64,000 nt of DNA, taken from positions 76,108,643-76,172,642 of the forward strand of contig OX377202.1 in NCBI GenBank assembly GCA_947396885.1. The letters run 5' to 3'. The notes below the pieces were generated by a model. It did not search any database and had not been told where the DNA came from. It saw nothing but the letters and a program-made list of their open reading frames with translations. Positions 22,304 to 34,760 of this stretch are shown here, one piece after another; the stretch's first letter is position 1, and each line of letters starts with the position of its first letter. The DNA is from Heligmosomoides polygyrus polygyrus (lineage: Eukaryota; Nematoda; Chromadorea; Rhabditida; Heligmosomidae). The translations under genes were made by a program, and so were the position numbers.

Positions 22304-23198
22304 GGGGGGGGGGGCAAAAGTAATGAGACAAATTGAAAAAAATCTTTATCTCTCTATAACTCAATTACAAATCAACGATGCTGAGGAATATGTATACCAT
22401 TAAGGTCAGTGACCTTGCTGCCATCGATCAGCCAACTTCCTGATTCCATCCTTCCAGAACTGCTTAGGCCCGGTGCTGATCCACTGCTCGTTATGGTTGT
22501 CGAGGTCTGCTTGGGTCCTTGTGTTCCTTCCGACCATGAAGTCCCGTAGGCCCAAGAAGTGGTGGTAGTCGCATGGAGAGATGTCCGGCAAATACGGTGG
22601 GTGAAGCATGTGAACGTAGCCCAGCTGGGCAAACTTATCCATGGTCACTTGTTCCCGATGGGGTGCGGCGTTGTCGAAGAGGAGGACCTTCTTGACGCGC
22701 TGCGACTGAATAAGTTCGAGTCGTAGGTCCATCTCTTCTATTTCGTTCACCATGGACTTGGAGTCCATCGTCGTGTTTTTGGTAAACAGCTTCCAGTGTA
22801 CCGACCCATGGGCGCAGACCCAAATGCTCTGAAGGTGCTTCTCGCCGTGAATATCTCGCCGAACGAAGGTCAACAGGCCTCACCCAGACTGGCTGCTTGG
22901 CAGGGCTAAGGTAGAAGACGTACTTCTCATCCTGCGTTAAGATTGAGCCCAGGCTGCTCGGGGTTGAGAATCGGGAGAGATTTGCGCGACACAGGTCGAC
23001 TCCTCAGGCTGGGGTTTCGGCATGAGGCACACTGCGCTTTTGGCATGCTTCTAGAAAGGGCGGAGGTGGTAACTTCTCAGGTGGCCTTCAGTAGGTAGCA
23101 TGCAAACATGCAAATACGATAAGCACGAAACCAGACTGCAGTCACGATATATATGGGCACGGCATGGAGAGTCTCATTACTTTTGGTCCCCCCCCCCC
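22304..23198 (-). mobile_element. Internally deleted mariner element
   Basis: This 895-bp element is flanked by TA at 22302-22303 and 23199-23200, the mariner target. Its terminal inverted repeats start with a run of G followed by CAAAAGTAATGAGAC on each side. The left run is 11 G. The right repeat has one extra AC before the CAAAAG block. Full mariners are about 1.3 kb, so some 0.4 kb is missing, chiefly the DNA-binding half of the transposase. It cannot make an active enzyme. Confidence 0.9.
22406..22960 (-). pseudogene. Mariner transposase, catalytic half (DD34D)
   Basis: The minus strand encodes the catalytic half of a mariner transposase. DEKYVFYLSPAKQPVW carries the first Asp. After a small frameshift near 22875, the frame runs through DIHGEKHLQSIWVCAHG, LLFDNAAPH with the second Asp, and HPPYLPDISPCDYHHF with the third. 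I count 34 residues between the second and third Asp, the mariner DD34D signature. The C-terminal part has DGIRKLADRWQ, the usual end block. The N-terminal DNA-binding domain is absent from this element. The frameshift and missing half make it a pseudogene. Confidence 0.9.
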
Positions 23199-23200
23199 TA

Positions 23201-24588
23201 ATATAATTCAAATAAAATTCGGGGTGAGCTTTACAAGTGCAGGGCGCAATCTGCTCTTTGATGCACTAAATGATTGCTACCTTGCTGCGCTTTAAGACAA
23301 AAGTTAGTTAATTATTTTTTCAAAAGAAATAAAACTTGTGTAAAGTTAATACACTCGTTCGGGCAGCTGAACCTAAAAAAATTCAAGAAAGTTAAACCTA
23401 ATTTTCCTTGGAGAAAAAATTATTCTACCCTTCTTGAAGTTGTATTGTTTGTATTTTAACCTGTAAGAAGCTCGTTTCAATTTGAAAGATGTTTAATTCC
23501 AATTTAATTCGAAAAGTGTCCAAAAGGTCCTCAAGATTTGGCAGCATGGATCGCTATTGGTGAGCTGCATAAGGTCGAACAGGCCCGTAATTAGGAGAAA
23601 GAGAAGTGAGGGATTCGTTGGTCATGCAGCCGAGTGCAATGTCTCTGTAGGGCATGTCAGGTCAGTGCAATTATGGTCGAAGAAGACCCCTACGTCGACG
23701 CTCGATCTGGTGCGTCAAAATATTGGCGTCTGGGCTGGCTGAAAATTTTGAGCGGAAAAATACTTAATATGAATTCTGGGCTTCCCAGCAATCATTCTGC
23801 AAAGACTGAGCATGAAACGCTGTAGAAGCTCAGCCGCACTTTTGAAAGAAATCTTCACTTTAACCAGCTGAAATTCGGGCATCTGATTACCTGGCTTCTC
23901 GATATTTGACACTTGGAGTCTCTACATTGCGTGCGGTTAGCCAACAAATTTTAGGACAAACTCATTTTCTTAGGACATAGATACTCGCAGCCAAAATCTG
24001 CGACAGGGAGTGCTCTTTACCAAGGTTCACTTGCAGTTTTGACGAATTGCAACCAACACACAAATGCCCAAAGTGAGCTCGAAACGTAAATTTTCTATGT
24101 CATTTTCCCTCCTTAAAGATGAGTAGATTGCAAGCTACAATAACTGGTTTAAACTGAGGATGCTTCCGCTGAAATAAACAAAATCAGTTGAAGCAGCTGC
24201 AGACCTGCCAAATTTGGTACCAAATGAATTGTCGCAGCCAGGAGAAGGTCATAAACAGCAAGAAAATACAATTTAATTAGGTTTAAAAATTTTAGAATTC
24301 AACTGGGCAGCACTATTTGCGCCTGGGGACATAATTAAGCGAGACTCGGCGACAGTGCTGGGTCGGGTCACAGCAATTAGGAGCCTCCTTAATTGCGGCA
24401 TTGGTTTTCAGGCTTCCATCCACTTTTTAATGGCGGTTGCATGCCCGTTGGTAGGTAGGATGATGCTAGGAGCTACTCTAAATTTTGGTGAGAAAGCCTT
24501 TATTTTGAACAAAGTTATCATGATGCGACGCAAAAAACGCGTTTTTGCATCGCAAACGTCGTTTGGTTGAACGTTTAGCGGCGGTACT
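23201..24588. other. No supported feature
   Basis: I see no gene, repeat or RNA in this stretch between the mariner and the start of duplication copy 2. Confidence 0.5.
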
Positions 24589-25682
24589 GTATTTGACATT
24601 TGCAGTCTTCGGTAGCCAGCCGATGGAGGAGATGATGTTCGGTCCTTTCCAAAGAAGTCTGGCACCAATTAATGGACCCCGAAGAGATGAAAAGGATTCA
24701 CTGGCTTGGGTGAAAACCCCGAAATAGGAGTCTGGATCAGGGTGCGCAAAAGCAGGATCGATTGCGCTACCACTTTTCCTTCATTATAAATCTTGCAATT
24801 AATACAAATTGTGATGACTCTTTTGCGCTAGTACCGTAATCAGATACAATAATTATTAGCACACGAGTCTGGTATGTCCACCCTAAGCCATTGCATAGGG
24901 TAAACACGATCTCAGATTGTCTCCACAATATCCTGTAGAGGTAAAATGCATCACACATACCAACAAAGATTGGCTAACACGTCCTTTTATCTTCTCGACC
25001 CTTTTATCCTTTATTAGGGCCTTAACTAAAACCAGAGGAAGGGCGTAAATCTGTGTAAGCTATACCTGGAATAGGTCACAGAAATCGCAGAAATGAGGAA
25101 CAAACCAACGCGTGCACTACGCCAATGCAGCTGAGATTCGTTTAGAGAAAAAAGTTCATGTTGATTTCAGATGAAGAACACTAGATTTCTGAGCTTTAGA
25201 GAAGTTTTCTTAAATACACTAAATTTTCAATGCATGCAGCATTTTCTTCCTTTTCAGCCGGCAGAAGAGAAGGCAAGCTGTGAGACTACGCAATTAAGCA
25301 CCCACAGAAAGCGTACTGTGTCTTGAAGGGTTCCAACGTAGGCATTTGACTTCTGCGCCCCCTTCGCTGTTCATATAAGATGCTGAGCAATCGTATCTTC
25401 GAAGCTCCGAACTCACACGATGATCTCAAGAAATAAAACTTGACTGCCCAAGCAAAAGCGCGTGATTTTAGGATCCGGGAAGAGCTAATCACATTGAAGT
25501 GAGTAGGAAGCATCGATCTGCTGCAGGATGTAGACTTCGGAGTTGTCAGACATTTCAAAGACGCGATGTTGACGAAGCGGTGAGGAGCGGTGTAGTCTGG
25601 CCGACAGCGATTAGGCGAAGCACTTAAGGACGGCTTTACATCGCTCGAGAGGATTTCTCAGAGCGGAGTTCTTGCGGCTGGG

Positions 25683-25886
25683 ATGGCTATGGTGAATGCC
25701 ACAGACGACGTCGAGAGACCTGTCGAATTTCTCCCGAAAATACAAAAACGTGAGAGAAGGAAGGGTAAACGAATTTCAGCGAAAGGATTGAGAGCGTCGA
25801 AGACCTGCTCTTGCTGCTGCATTCTCCATCAAAGCATCGCCAACAGAGCAATCGAACTGCGGCTGATGTTTGCATTCGAACCATAG
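25683..25886 (+). CDS. Weak candidate exon, unknown peptide (copy 2)
   Basis: Duplicate of 7924-8127 with the frame kept. It has one Val to Ile substitution and one silent change relative to copy 1. See that entry. The assignment is equally uncertain. Confidence 0.2.
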   Translation: MAMVNATDDVERPVEFLPKIQKRERRKGKRISAKGLRASKTCSCCCILHQSIANRAIELRLMFAFEP

Positions 25887-26601
25887 AAACTTCTATCCAG
25901 AACAGATAAAAAATGAGATCTTGTAATAACGTCAAGAGATGCTTTAAAAACGGCCAATGTAGACTGAAACCATTATCTTGAAAAGCGTGCGTACGCAATG
26001 GTAATTACTTATTCGGTCGATGAGTAGAAAACTTCAGGTGTAATCAAAATGGAGGAAGCTTGAAGGTCACCGAGTGAGTTTTCAAAAGTATTGTATCAGT
26101 AGGTTAGTAAGCCATTAGCAGTACATCAAACGGGAGCTGGGAAGCAAATAACGCCGTTAGGAAAAGAATAAAAAGCGAAGCAGAGAATAGCCTAGTCTAT
26201 TCAACTACAAGTACGTTAGTGCTTTCGATTCCAACTGAAAAATGGAGCAAATGCAATTTTTAGACGAAATGTTCAAAGGAAATCTAATGTCTAAATAACT
26301 GAGAAGCGTTAGCAATGTCAGATAGTGCGACAAAAATTTTAGTACTCTAGTGCAAAAGAAGTGAGCTTTTTCCTTCAACACTGAAAGGTTATATCGCCCG
26401 TATAAGTGTGAGATAAATATGGAGAGGCAGGATAGAAAAGTCGACAACAACGGTTAAAACAACTTTAAACACATAAAGCATAGAGACCCTTCACTTTGCT
26501 TGAATGTTGGTAATGTACATTACTGAATCAGAATATATGCAGAGTTTATGAATGGAGAACTTGGCGGATTCAGTTACAACTACCACACGCATCTCGCTTG
26601 A

Positions 26602-28789
26602 ATGCTGCAAGGGACAAGGGGTAGAAGCGCCCCTACAAAGCGCAAAAACCAAACTTGCAGGAACCTAATTGCATATTTGGCCTGTGCAGAGATTTGTGGC
26701 CAGCCGACGGACAAGGGTTTTATCCTTACCAGACAAGCTTGGTAAATACCACATATTGCTTTATATAGCAACCCAAAATTTTATGATAAGCCCATTAGTA
26801 GACAGTCAATACAAGGTTGTCGCTCAGAAAAAGAGCACCACCATTTCATTGAGCTCCAGCTCCAGTAGAAAGTACAAAGTTTTCGATTGGCAAACAGGAT
26901 CGCTTTATTACGCCATCGCCCTTTCATGCGTAACCGTGTACATAACTATTCCTGTCACTCACTAGCCAATGACATGTTTATGATAAGCCCTTTGGTGAAC
27001 TGTCACTACAGGGCGGGTGTTCAGAAATGAAGGGTTCTACGACTGCATTCACACGAGTGGTCCCAAGTGGTAAGGAAAGAACATACCAGCAGCAAACTCG
27101 AAATTTTGTCTAGCACTACCGCAGCGTAGAAGATGAAAAATAAAGCGACCTGGCAGTCAATCAAAGGTCCCACGCATATTGTTGAAGTGATGGGAAAAAC
27201 TTTTGGTCGAGATGTTCGAGGAAGCCCCAATTTCGGTGGTAAATATTTTATTAGTACATTGCAATCTGAAAACGGGCACGAAGCTGCACTTGCTTTTAGC
27301 TGAACCTTTCGCTTCGTTCTGGAATCTAAAAAGTTTGTATTTATTGGAGCTCGCAGCCTTTGGAGAGACTACGTAATGCTGACAGTGTTTGATGGCAGAA
27401 TCACAACACTGAGAGCCAAAATGACAACCAAGATCGAACGTAAGCTGGCGCCGCTGCTTATCTATCACATCACACTTTTCGACGATGAAGGAAGGTTAAC
27501 AATCACAGAGCGTTGAAAAGAAATTCGACCTGTAAGGAACTGACATGGTTCCAAGCTCGTGTGAGGCTGGGGACTAGAAGTTGTCTCATCACTGCCAACC
27601 AACGAGAAGCTTGAGGCATGAAGGTTGGTTAGGGTTATCTCCTGGGCGCATGAAGTTAACTCAACGCATCCGAATGTGAGAGAGGAGCAGGAAACACGTT
27701 AGCGCAGACACCGGCAATTTTCCCACCTCAAAGCCTCCCTCGTGAACCCCGGCGGACAGGGTAGCGAAGAAAGGGTTCATCGAAGTGGTGGTTCGCCATG
27801 GGTATGTAGGTTATGAGCCTGTTCCTGTTAAGGCTCTATACAACACAAGTTCTGTCATCCTATGAGAAAATAAGTGGCGGGGCTCTCGTGAAGTGCTAGA
27901 GTGACAGCTCTACTCATAGTCAGTTCGGATAGGCATAAAACGGACCTCACAGCGACGTCGCGCTGAGGCTAAATAGGCCCAGCAACGCGGTGCAGCAAGA
28001 AATAACTGGTGGTGAATGATAGGGAACGAGGCAGCTGTGGTTCCTCGCGTCCGGCTACCGACGCTTTCGACTGTCGATGAAACTATATGAAACTGATGAA
28101 ACTATGAAACTAAACTAAACTAGTTAGGTTGGAAAAGCTTGAACTAACTAACAATAAATATGTGGTTACGGCATACAGGTGTTATCCAAGGTAACCTATC
28201 GACATAACCTCTAGAGGCGAATTTGCAGGCACAAATGGTTGTTTTACTTTTGCTTAGGCCTTGAGCGGCTGGTATAGAAGAGAGCTGTTACAAGGATGTT
28301 TAGTTATGATCAGTACCTCTGAGCCAGGAGAGACTCGAACCTACACCTTCTGCTTTTCAGGCAGCGAAGGTTGGAAAAGCTTGATCTTTTGCAAATTCTA
28401 GGAAATAATAATGTCTAACGATGATGTCTTTGATTGCAGCCAACTTTCACTTTCATCCTTGCCATGGCTTGTCAGAGACAATCTGCCGGCCCCGCTCTTC
28501 ATCTCGCAGTCCAGTCTTCAGGAAGATACCAGCAGTCCAATGAAGTAGTAGATTTTTAAGAATATAGTTCTCAATCATGATTGCTAATTACAATGAGTGT
28601 TTTTCTAACCAACATAATAATTCTCAGATCGTAGGCGAGTTCATTGTCTTATGGGTGATGTATATGTATGTGTCTATGTAAAGGCGGCGTCCGCAAGAGT
28701 AGTCCCGGGTTGCATTTAATATTCTTTATACATTTTCCTTTTCTTGCTTTTGTTCAACTTAAACGAATCTTATTCTCCGTACCGACGTC
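26602..28789. other. Segment of copy 2 reduced to 175 bp in copy 1
   Basis: No gene is recognisable here. It contains a SINE fragment (26669-26748) and the segment 27832-27980, which appears in inverse orientation at 8843-8992. A short sequence at 28325-28370 resembles the anticodon and T arms of a tRNA but lacks the rest. Confidence 0.5.
26669..26748 (-). mobile_element. SINE internal fragment
   Basis: The block GTGGCCAGCCGACGGACAAG followed by TTTATCCTTACCAGACAAG matches the middle of the SINE at 36028-36318 on the minus strand. Both ends are missing. Confidence 0.65.
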
Positions 28790-29256
28790 TTTCGTTCGTG
28801 CGTTTGAATATGCGCAACTCCCTTCTATGCTACCGCCTGAGGTGCGTACCAGTTTAAAAAGGCCTTTGAGATACAGGGCCCGCCTTGGGGTCGTGTACGT
28901 AGAAGGTCGTAGACTTTGTGCATCTCGTAATTCGCATGCAAGACGTCCTCGCGAAAAGAATTTTATCTGCCCTTTATGTTCTTTTTACTATTTTCAACAG
29001 CCTTTGCAGGTTATTTTTGTTCCATTGTAAGAAACAAGTGCGGACTACTCTTCGACAAACCTCTTTCCATTAACAATGAACCAGGCAATGAACTTACAAC
29101 GATCTAAATTTATCCAATTTCAAACTGGAGTTCCCACATTCACCAATGGATTGAAAAGCACTCAAATTGAACATATGTCATGTATGTGGTCTAGCTTAAT
29201 CTACAGTATTTGTTTTGTTTATTATTTATGACACACAATTTGTGTATTAAATAAAT
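28790..29256 (+). mobile_element. Possible LINE 3' end (copy 2), target of family A insertion
   Basis: Duplicate of 9018-9483. Its (TAAA)n tail is split by the family A LINE, leaving TATTAAATAAAT at 29245-29256 and again at 32684-32695. Confidence 0.3.
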
Positions 29257-32200
29257 CACCTGTATCACCTGTGGTCCCGTTGATCATCGACTTGCTCGAG
29301 CGGGCGCCAGCAGCGTCTCCATTCGTCCCTGTCGCGTGCCAGAGTGGTCCAATGGATCCTCCTCGCTCGAGGGACACGAAGAGCGTCATATCGGTCGTTT
29401 AGGGCTTTCACGAAGAAGTCCGACCAACGCGTTGGTGGGCGTCCTGGTGTTCTTTTGACATCCCGCGGAATCCAATCTGTGACGGCTCTCGTCCAGCGGG
29501 TGTCTGCGAATCGCATTACGTGGCCGGCCCACCTAATTTTCAACGGCTTGGCCCATGCGACAGCGTCTCTGATCTTCGAATGTCGGCGAAGCTCGGAACT
29601 TCGGAGGCCTTCTCTCACTTGCGTGAGTCGTGTCACTCCGAGCATCGTCCTCTCGATTCCACGCTGCGCGACGCTGATCGCGTGTTCATCCTGCTTTCGT
29701 ATAGCCCAGGTCTCTGAGGCGTATGTTAGGGCAGGAAGAACAGTGGAGTCGAATAGGTGGGCACGGAGTCGGACGTTCTTTGTCTTCTTCGCGACTTCTT
29801 CGACGCTCTTGAAGGCTCATCAAGCCGCTCGTTTCCTCCAGCTCAGCTCTGGTGCTAGGTCGTTGGCCATATTGACTTCGCGACCCAGATACACATAGCT
29901 GGAGCATTCGGAGATGTTCGTTCCGTTGAGCGAGAATGGGGCATCAGAAACCCATCCGTTCTTCATGAACATCGTCTTCGTAAGATTCAGCTGCAGTCCA
30001 ACGCTTCCACATACACGATCGAAGTCGGCCAGCATTCGTTCCGCCTGACTGATGCTCGGTGTTATGAGCACGATGTCGTCAGCGAAGCGAAGATGGTGCA
30101 GTTGCCGGCCGTCGACCTTCACTCCCATGTCTTCCCATTCTAGTTCGCGCATGACGTTTTCGAGGGTGGCGCTCAAGAGCTTCGGGGATATGGTATCCCC
30201 TTGTCGAACCCCTCTCTTCACGTCAATGACGACGTCGTTGTAGAATGGTGAGATCTTGGTCGTGAATCCACTGTACAGCTCTCGAAGGACTCTGATGTAC
30301 TGAGTAGGAACGCCCTGGGTGAGCAGGGCTTCCATGACCGCTTCAGTCTCGACGGAGTCGAATGCCTTCTTCAGGTCGATGAACGTAAGGCACAGCGGCA
30401 GCTTGTACTCTCGCGACACTTCGATGAGCTTCGTAATGGTGTGTATGTGGTCGATCGTGCTGAATCCTCTCCGAAATCCTACTTGCTCGCATGGTTGTCC
30501 TTCGTCCAGCGTTCTACTAATCCTATTCAGGGTGATTCGAGTGAACAGCTTGTAGACTACGGACAACAGGCAGATCGGGCGATAGTTGCCAATGTCGTGC
30601 ACGTCTCCCTTCTTGTACAGCAAGACGGCCTTGCTGGTCTTCCACTGAGATGGAACCTTGCACTCCGACAGGTAGCGTGTGAAGAGCCGCGCCAAGGTGT
30701 TGATGAGCGCTGGCGAGAGGTTCTTCAGGTGTTCAGCTCTGATCCTGTCAGAACCGGGTGCTGTACGTTTCTTCACCGACGAGATGGCGTGTCGGATTTC
30801 GGAAGAAAGAACAGAGGGGACGACGTATCCATCCTGCGGAAGATGGCATGGGGGCAGGTGGACGTGGCTATCGAAGAGATCGGAGTAGAAGTCGTGGATG
30901 ACTTTCTCCATGGTCCTTCTGGAAGAGGTGATGGTTCCGTCAGGACGTCGGAGAGCGGTCATCTTGGTCTTGAAGTTGGCGAAGTTCCGGCGGGCATTGC
31001 GGATGCTCAGCCCTGTCTCTGCTGCTTCAGCCAACACTTCCGCCCTTCTCTCCTTGAGATCTTCCTTTATCGCCGCTCTGCATAGCTTTGCAAGCTCGGA
31101 CGTCAGTTGGTAGTTGCCTGACGCTCGCGCTGCTCCACGCTGGCGTATCAGCTCGAGAGTTTCCGGAGACAGGCGTCTCTTGGTGGTCTTCAAGCTCTCG
31201 GCTCCCTCAGCACTATCGAGGAGATGGCGCACGAAGCGATCGTATTCCTCGTCGACGTTGTCCATGACGGCATCTTCCCAAAGGCCGACAAGAGAGGTGT
31301 AGAGATCCCAGTTGATGGTCGTTCTGGGATTCCTCTTCTTGAACTTCGCGGCCTTCTCTCCTTGACGCGAAAAGCGGAACCTCGCGCGAAGGAGGCGGTG
31401 GTCCGATCCCGTGTAGAACTTGGGGACAACGGAGACATCGGTCAGGCAATACTTGCGGTTGAAGATGATGTGGTCGATCTCGTTGTGGAACTGGCCACCG
31501 GGGGATTCCCAGGTCCATCGTAGGGAGGGAGGCTTCTGGAACTGCGAGTTTCCATGGATGGTCTTGGTCGACATGATAAACTCAGACAGCCTTTCACCTT
31601 GCTCGTTCCACTCCAAACCGTGGGTTCCGATGTGAAGTTCTTCCGGCGACCTTCGTGGCCCGATCTTGGCGTTGAAGTCGCCGACGATCACCTTGTAGAA
31701 GGTGTGATCTTCCTTATAGAACTTCTCCAGCTCCGCGTAGAAGGCCTCGACGTCTTCGTCGTCGTAGTCGGATGTTGGTGCATACGCGACGAACACAGTC
31801 AAGGCTGGCACGGAGCCACATCGCTTCAGTCGCAGACGTCCGATTCGGCTTGTCAGAGACTCGTACGAATCGATGTTCATGGCCAAGTGCGTGTTGACGA
31901 GGACACCAACGCCGCCTACTCTCCTGCTGTCGCATGTTCCGAGGAACAGTTCTTCTCCGGAGTCGTAGGCGGCGTGTAGGGGGTGGTGTCTTCTCGTCTC
32001 GGTCAGTCCGATGACGTCGTACTTGATCTTCCTGGCTTGCATCATCAGGTCCTCGACGGATGCTTCCGACGCAAGCGTGCGGGCTTTGTAAGTACAGATC
32101 GTCATCCTAGTCCTTCTCAGTTTGCGCAGCCTGGTTAGGCCCTGAGATTTTAGCAGCCTCTCCGTACTCGTCCTTCCCATCGCTGCAGAAATGGGGGCTC

Positions 32201-32683
32201 TTTCGGGGTCAGGGGAATGAGGCCCTTTAGTGCTGCTGTGTTTGACTGGAATACAACACGGGTAGCTAGTCAGGCTCTGTCGTGCGGGCGGTGTACTCCG
32301 GGCAGCCAGCCAGACTGCCCGAAGGGACGGGGCGAGACTTAAGGTGGCCTCGAATCGCCTTACATGTACTACCAGTCTACCGAGTGCAAGCTTTTGGCCG
32401 AGCCGACACAGTTACAATCCGCACAGTCACGGACACATCCACGCACACTGTGCACGAACATGCCGCTCCCACGCACAAGGAACGCATCGACCCGACACAG
32501 CAGGAGCAAGGAGTCCATCCCCTGCATCCCACCTGCGTCTCCGGGCAGTACACGGTCGCATTTGGTTCGCGTTTAATTCCCCTATCCACCACCCGGGGAC
32601 GCGCCACGTGGCCCTGCGACAAGCGGCCCGAGATCCCTCTTAACAAGAGAGCCCTAAGGCTCTCTATCGAGGGAGATCCGTGG
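29257..32683 (-). mobile_element. Near full-length RTE-like LINE, family A
   Basis: This 3427-bp minus-strand insertion is bounded by the 12-bp target duplication TATTAAATAAAT (29245-29256 and 32684-32695). It has a 503-bp 5' region (32181-32683) whose start can fold as a small hairpin (AGAGAGCC/GGGCTCTCT), one long coding region (32180-29265) and a short 3' end with the repeated ACAGGTGAT motif in place of poly(A). Length, single ORF with endonuclease plus reverse transcriptase, and the simple-repeat tail all fit RTE elements. Copy 1 carries the unoccupied microsatellite at 9470-9497. Older fragments of the same family occur at 4230-5990, 51765-52045, 53108-53235, 55740-55990 and 56085-56395. 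Confidence 0.93.
29265..32180 (-). pseudogene. RTE-like ORF: AP endonuclease plus reverse transcriptase
   Basis: This ORF would encode the LINE protein that nicks the target and primes reverse transcription. The frame runs 786 codons from the ATG at 32180, stops at two tandem TGA codons (29817-29822) and then stays open in the same frame to 29265, for about 971 codons. The endonuclease (about residues 26-270) shows GLTETRR with Glu61, VIVGDFNAKIG and SDHRLLRARF. At residue 32 the motif reads TYKARTL, where related endonucleases have Asn. The reverse transcriptase shows NYRPICLL, FIDLKKAFDSVE, GVRQGDTISP and the catalytic FADD box. After the stops come a post-RT region (AFKSVEEVAKKTKNVR) and the conserved [15 protein letters not shown] block. 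Few other lesions are visible, so the insertion is recent. The tandem stops and the Asn to Lys change make activity unlikely. Confidence 0.92.
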
Positions 32684-32696
32684 TATTAAATAAATA

Positions 32697-34760
32697 AATA
32701 AATAAATAAAAACTTGTAGGAAGGCGACTGATTCGAAACGCCAAACTGGACAGTAGGAACTCGATATTACAATGATGTCTGGACGACGAAAACTCGACGA
32801 GCAGACATGGCGGTGCGCGGACGAAGTGGAGGCAAAAGTTAGAGGGAAGAAGTTGCTCCTTCACGCGTTTCACCGCAAGGAGGCAACCGATAACTGGTGC
32901 AATTACAAAGAGGCGAAGAGAGCTGCATAAGGAGCCATGGCTGTTGCAAAAAGCACCCATTGTGGAGATGTCAACGAGAAGCTCGAGTCACGCGATGTTA
33001 TATTGCCTCTCTAAATCGACATCGATAGGCATAGGTTATAGAGGAGTTTGTCGAGCTTATGGTAACAACGGCCAGCTTTGTACGATCCCCCTGTTGTCAC
33101 TAAAGCAATAGCGCGATTAAGTTGAGGAAATCTTAGCGGGAGAGTTTACCCATACAATCATTTTCAGCCACCGGTCCTCTCCGAAATACCACCGTGAAGG
33201 AATCAGAAGCAGCTCTGAAGAAAATGAAGAAGATGCCGTTAGGCAGAAGGACTGATACCGGCGATGTGGTGGCCGGTTTGTAGAAGCTTTGGTACCCTCC
33301 CGAGCTGTTAGCGAAGAAGGTACCCAATCAAGTTGCTGTGAAGAAGAAAGTAGCTGAGTGTTGGCATCAAAGTACGACGATTCCGATTAGGAAGAAAAAC
33401 GGCAGTCCTGCAGAATGCTCCAATTACCGTACGACTTGTCTGCTTTCACACAGCATAAAGATCCATAAGTGAATTGACGATAGTCGAATTCATGACATCG
33501 TTCAATTTACCAACAATCAGTGCGGCTTCGAAGCTGGGACCATTGATGTCATGCATACGTACCGCTTACTGCTTGGAGGAAGCATCTCCAGAAACAGCAG
33601 CCGGTGCAACTCGCTTTCAACGACTTGAAGAAGGCCTTGACTCGCACAACTTGTGACGTGATATTGTATGCCCCATCACGGCATGGAGTCCCCGATGTAC
33701 TCAAGAGTTGGTGGAACGCTTTGTTTGCTGCCCAAAGAGTGTGGAGTTCAAGCTGCAGCGGGAACCTCGATGGAGTTCCCCATCCTTTGTGGGGGGCACC
33801 AAGATTCTGCGCTTTCCCCAGTCCGCTCTTCTTTCGTCATGGATGCCATCACACGAGATCTTCAGAAGGCCGTTTCATTGACGCTGCTACATGCTGACAA
33901 CGCAACACTCGCTAGCAAAAATAAGGTGAACTCGAGCTTCAGAGCAATCTTGGTGTGACCACGGTTCACGGATCGATCAGGCAATCAATATCGATCGATA
34001 TTATCGACGTTTTGCCTAGCGATATCGATTTTCTCCCAGATTTAGTGGATCGGGGTGAGAGTAGCATAATTATGGTCATCGACTTCACAACAAGTGAGAG
34101 GTTTCGATCGGGATTCCAATATCGTTCGACATTATTGAATTTCTGACCAGCAATTTCGGTTTTCTCCCAGATTTAAAAGATCGGGGTGGGAGACCCGCGG
34201 GTATTATAGCTGACGGAAGTGCTTCACAGCAGGTGGAAAGTTTAATCGGGAAGCCAATATCGCCCGATGTTGTTGATTTTAGCTTGAAAGTACCATTCCT
34301 TTCTTTGTTTATCTGTCGATGACGGTTAGGCAATCCGTCACAGCTGTAGCGGTAGCGCGTGGAAAATTCCTGCTGGAAACCTGTTTGTATGTATATACAT
34401 GTATATACATATGTACATGTGTATACATAGCACATACCTACTTATATGCGTACGCACATATATATGCAGGCACGATCTGGATATATGTGGACGGGAAATC
34501 CGAACTCGTATGGCTACTCGAGACAGTCGGCACCTTCTCCGACTGCACTACACGTACCCGAAGGAATGAATACAGGCCTTAATCTCGAAGTGTCTGGAAT
34601 GCGGCCTAAAAGGCGCCTAGCAGCGCCGAGCTGACGAAAGTAGACGGTGTCCACCTTGATCTAGCGTCGAATCGAGAAAGGTGACGCGATGGCATCAGAA
34701 AAGCAGACCTGGCGACGAGGTGGACCAAACTCTGTTGAAGAAGAGGAAGAAGAAGCGACA
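32697..34760 (+). mobile_element. Decayed RTE-like LINE, family B (copy 2)
   Basis: Duplicate of 9498-11510. It retains 38 bp near 32765 that copy 1 has lost, which restores a longer pre-RT peptide (KLDEQTWRCADEVEAKVRGK). The RT blocks SPAECSNYRTTCLLSHSIK and NNQCGF, the decayed YADD region near 33890, the tandem repeat and the tail block at 34600-34755 all correspond. Frames are broken, and the element predates the duplication. Confidence 0.75.

Noticed and set aside
28325..28370. tRNA-Phe-like anticodon arm on the minus strand (CTGAAAA loop) near a TTCGAGT block
   Set aside because: No A box or D arm, the T stem does not pair and no acceptor stem can be formed. Probably chance or a tiny tRNA relic.
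30441..31085. 214-codon plus-strand frame
   Set aside because: Antisense shadow of the LINE family A reverse transcriptase.
32282..32689. 135-codon plus-strand frame and opposing 89-codon minus-strand frame
   Set aside because: Both lie in the GC-rich 5' region of the LINE. They overlap each other, lack known domains and are not supported as a second ORF.
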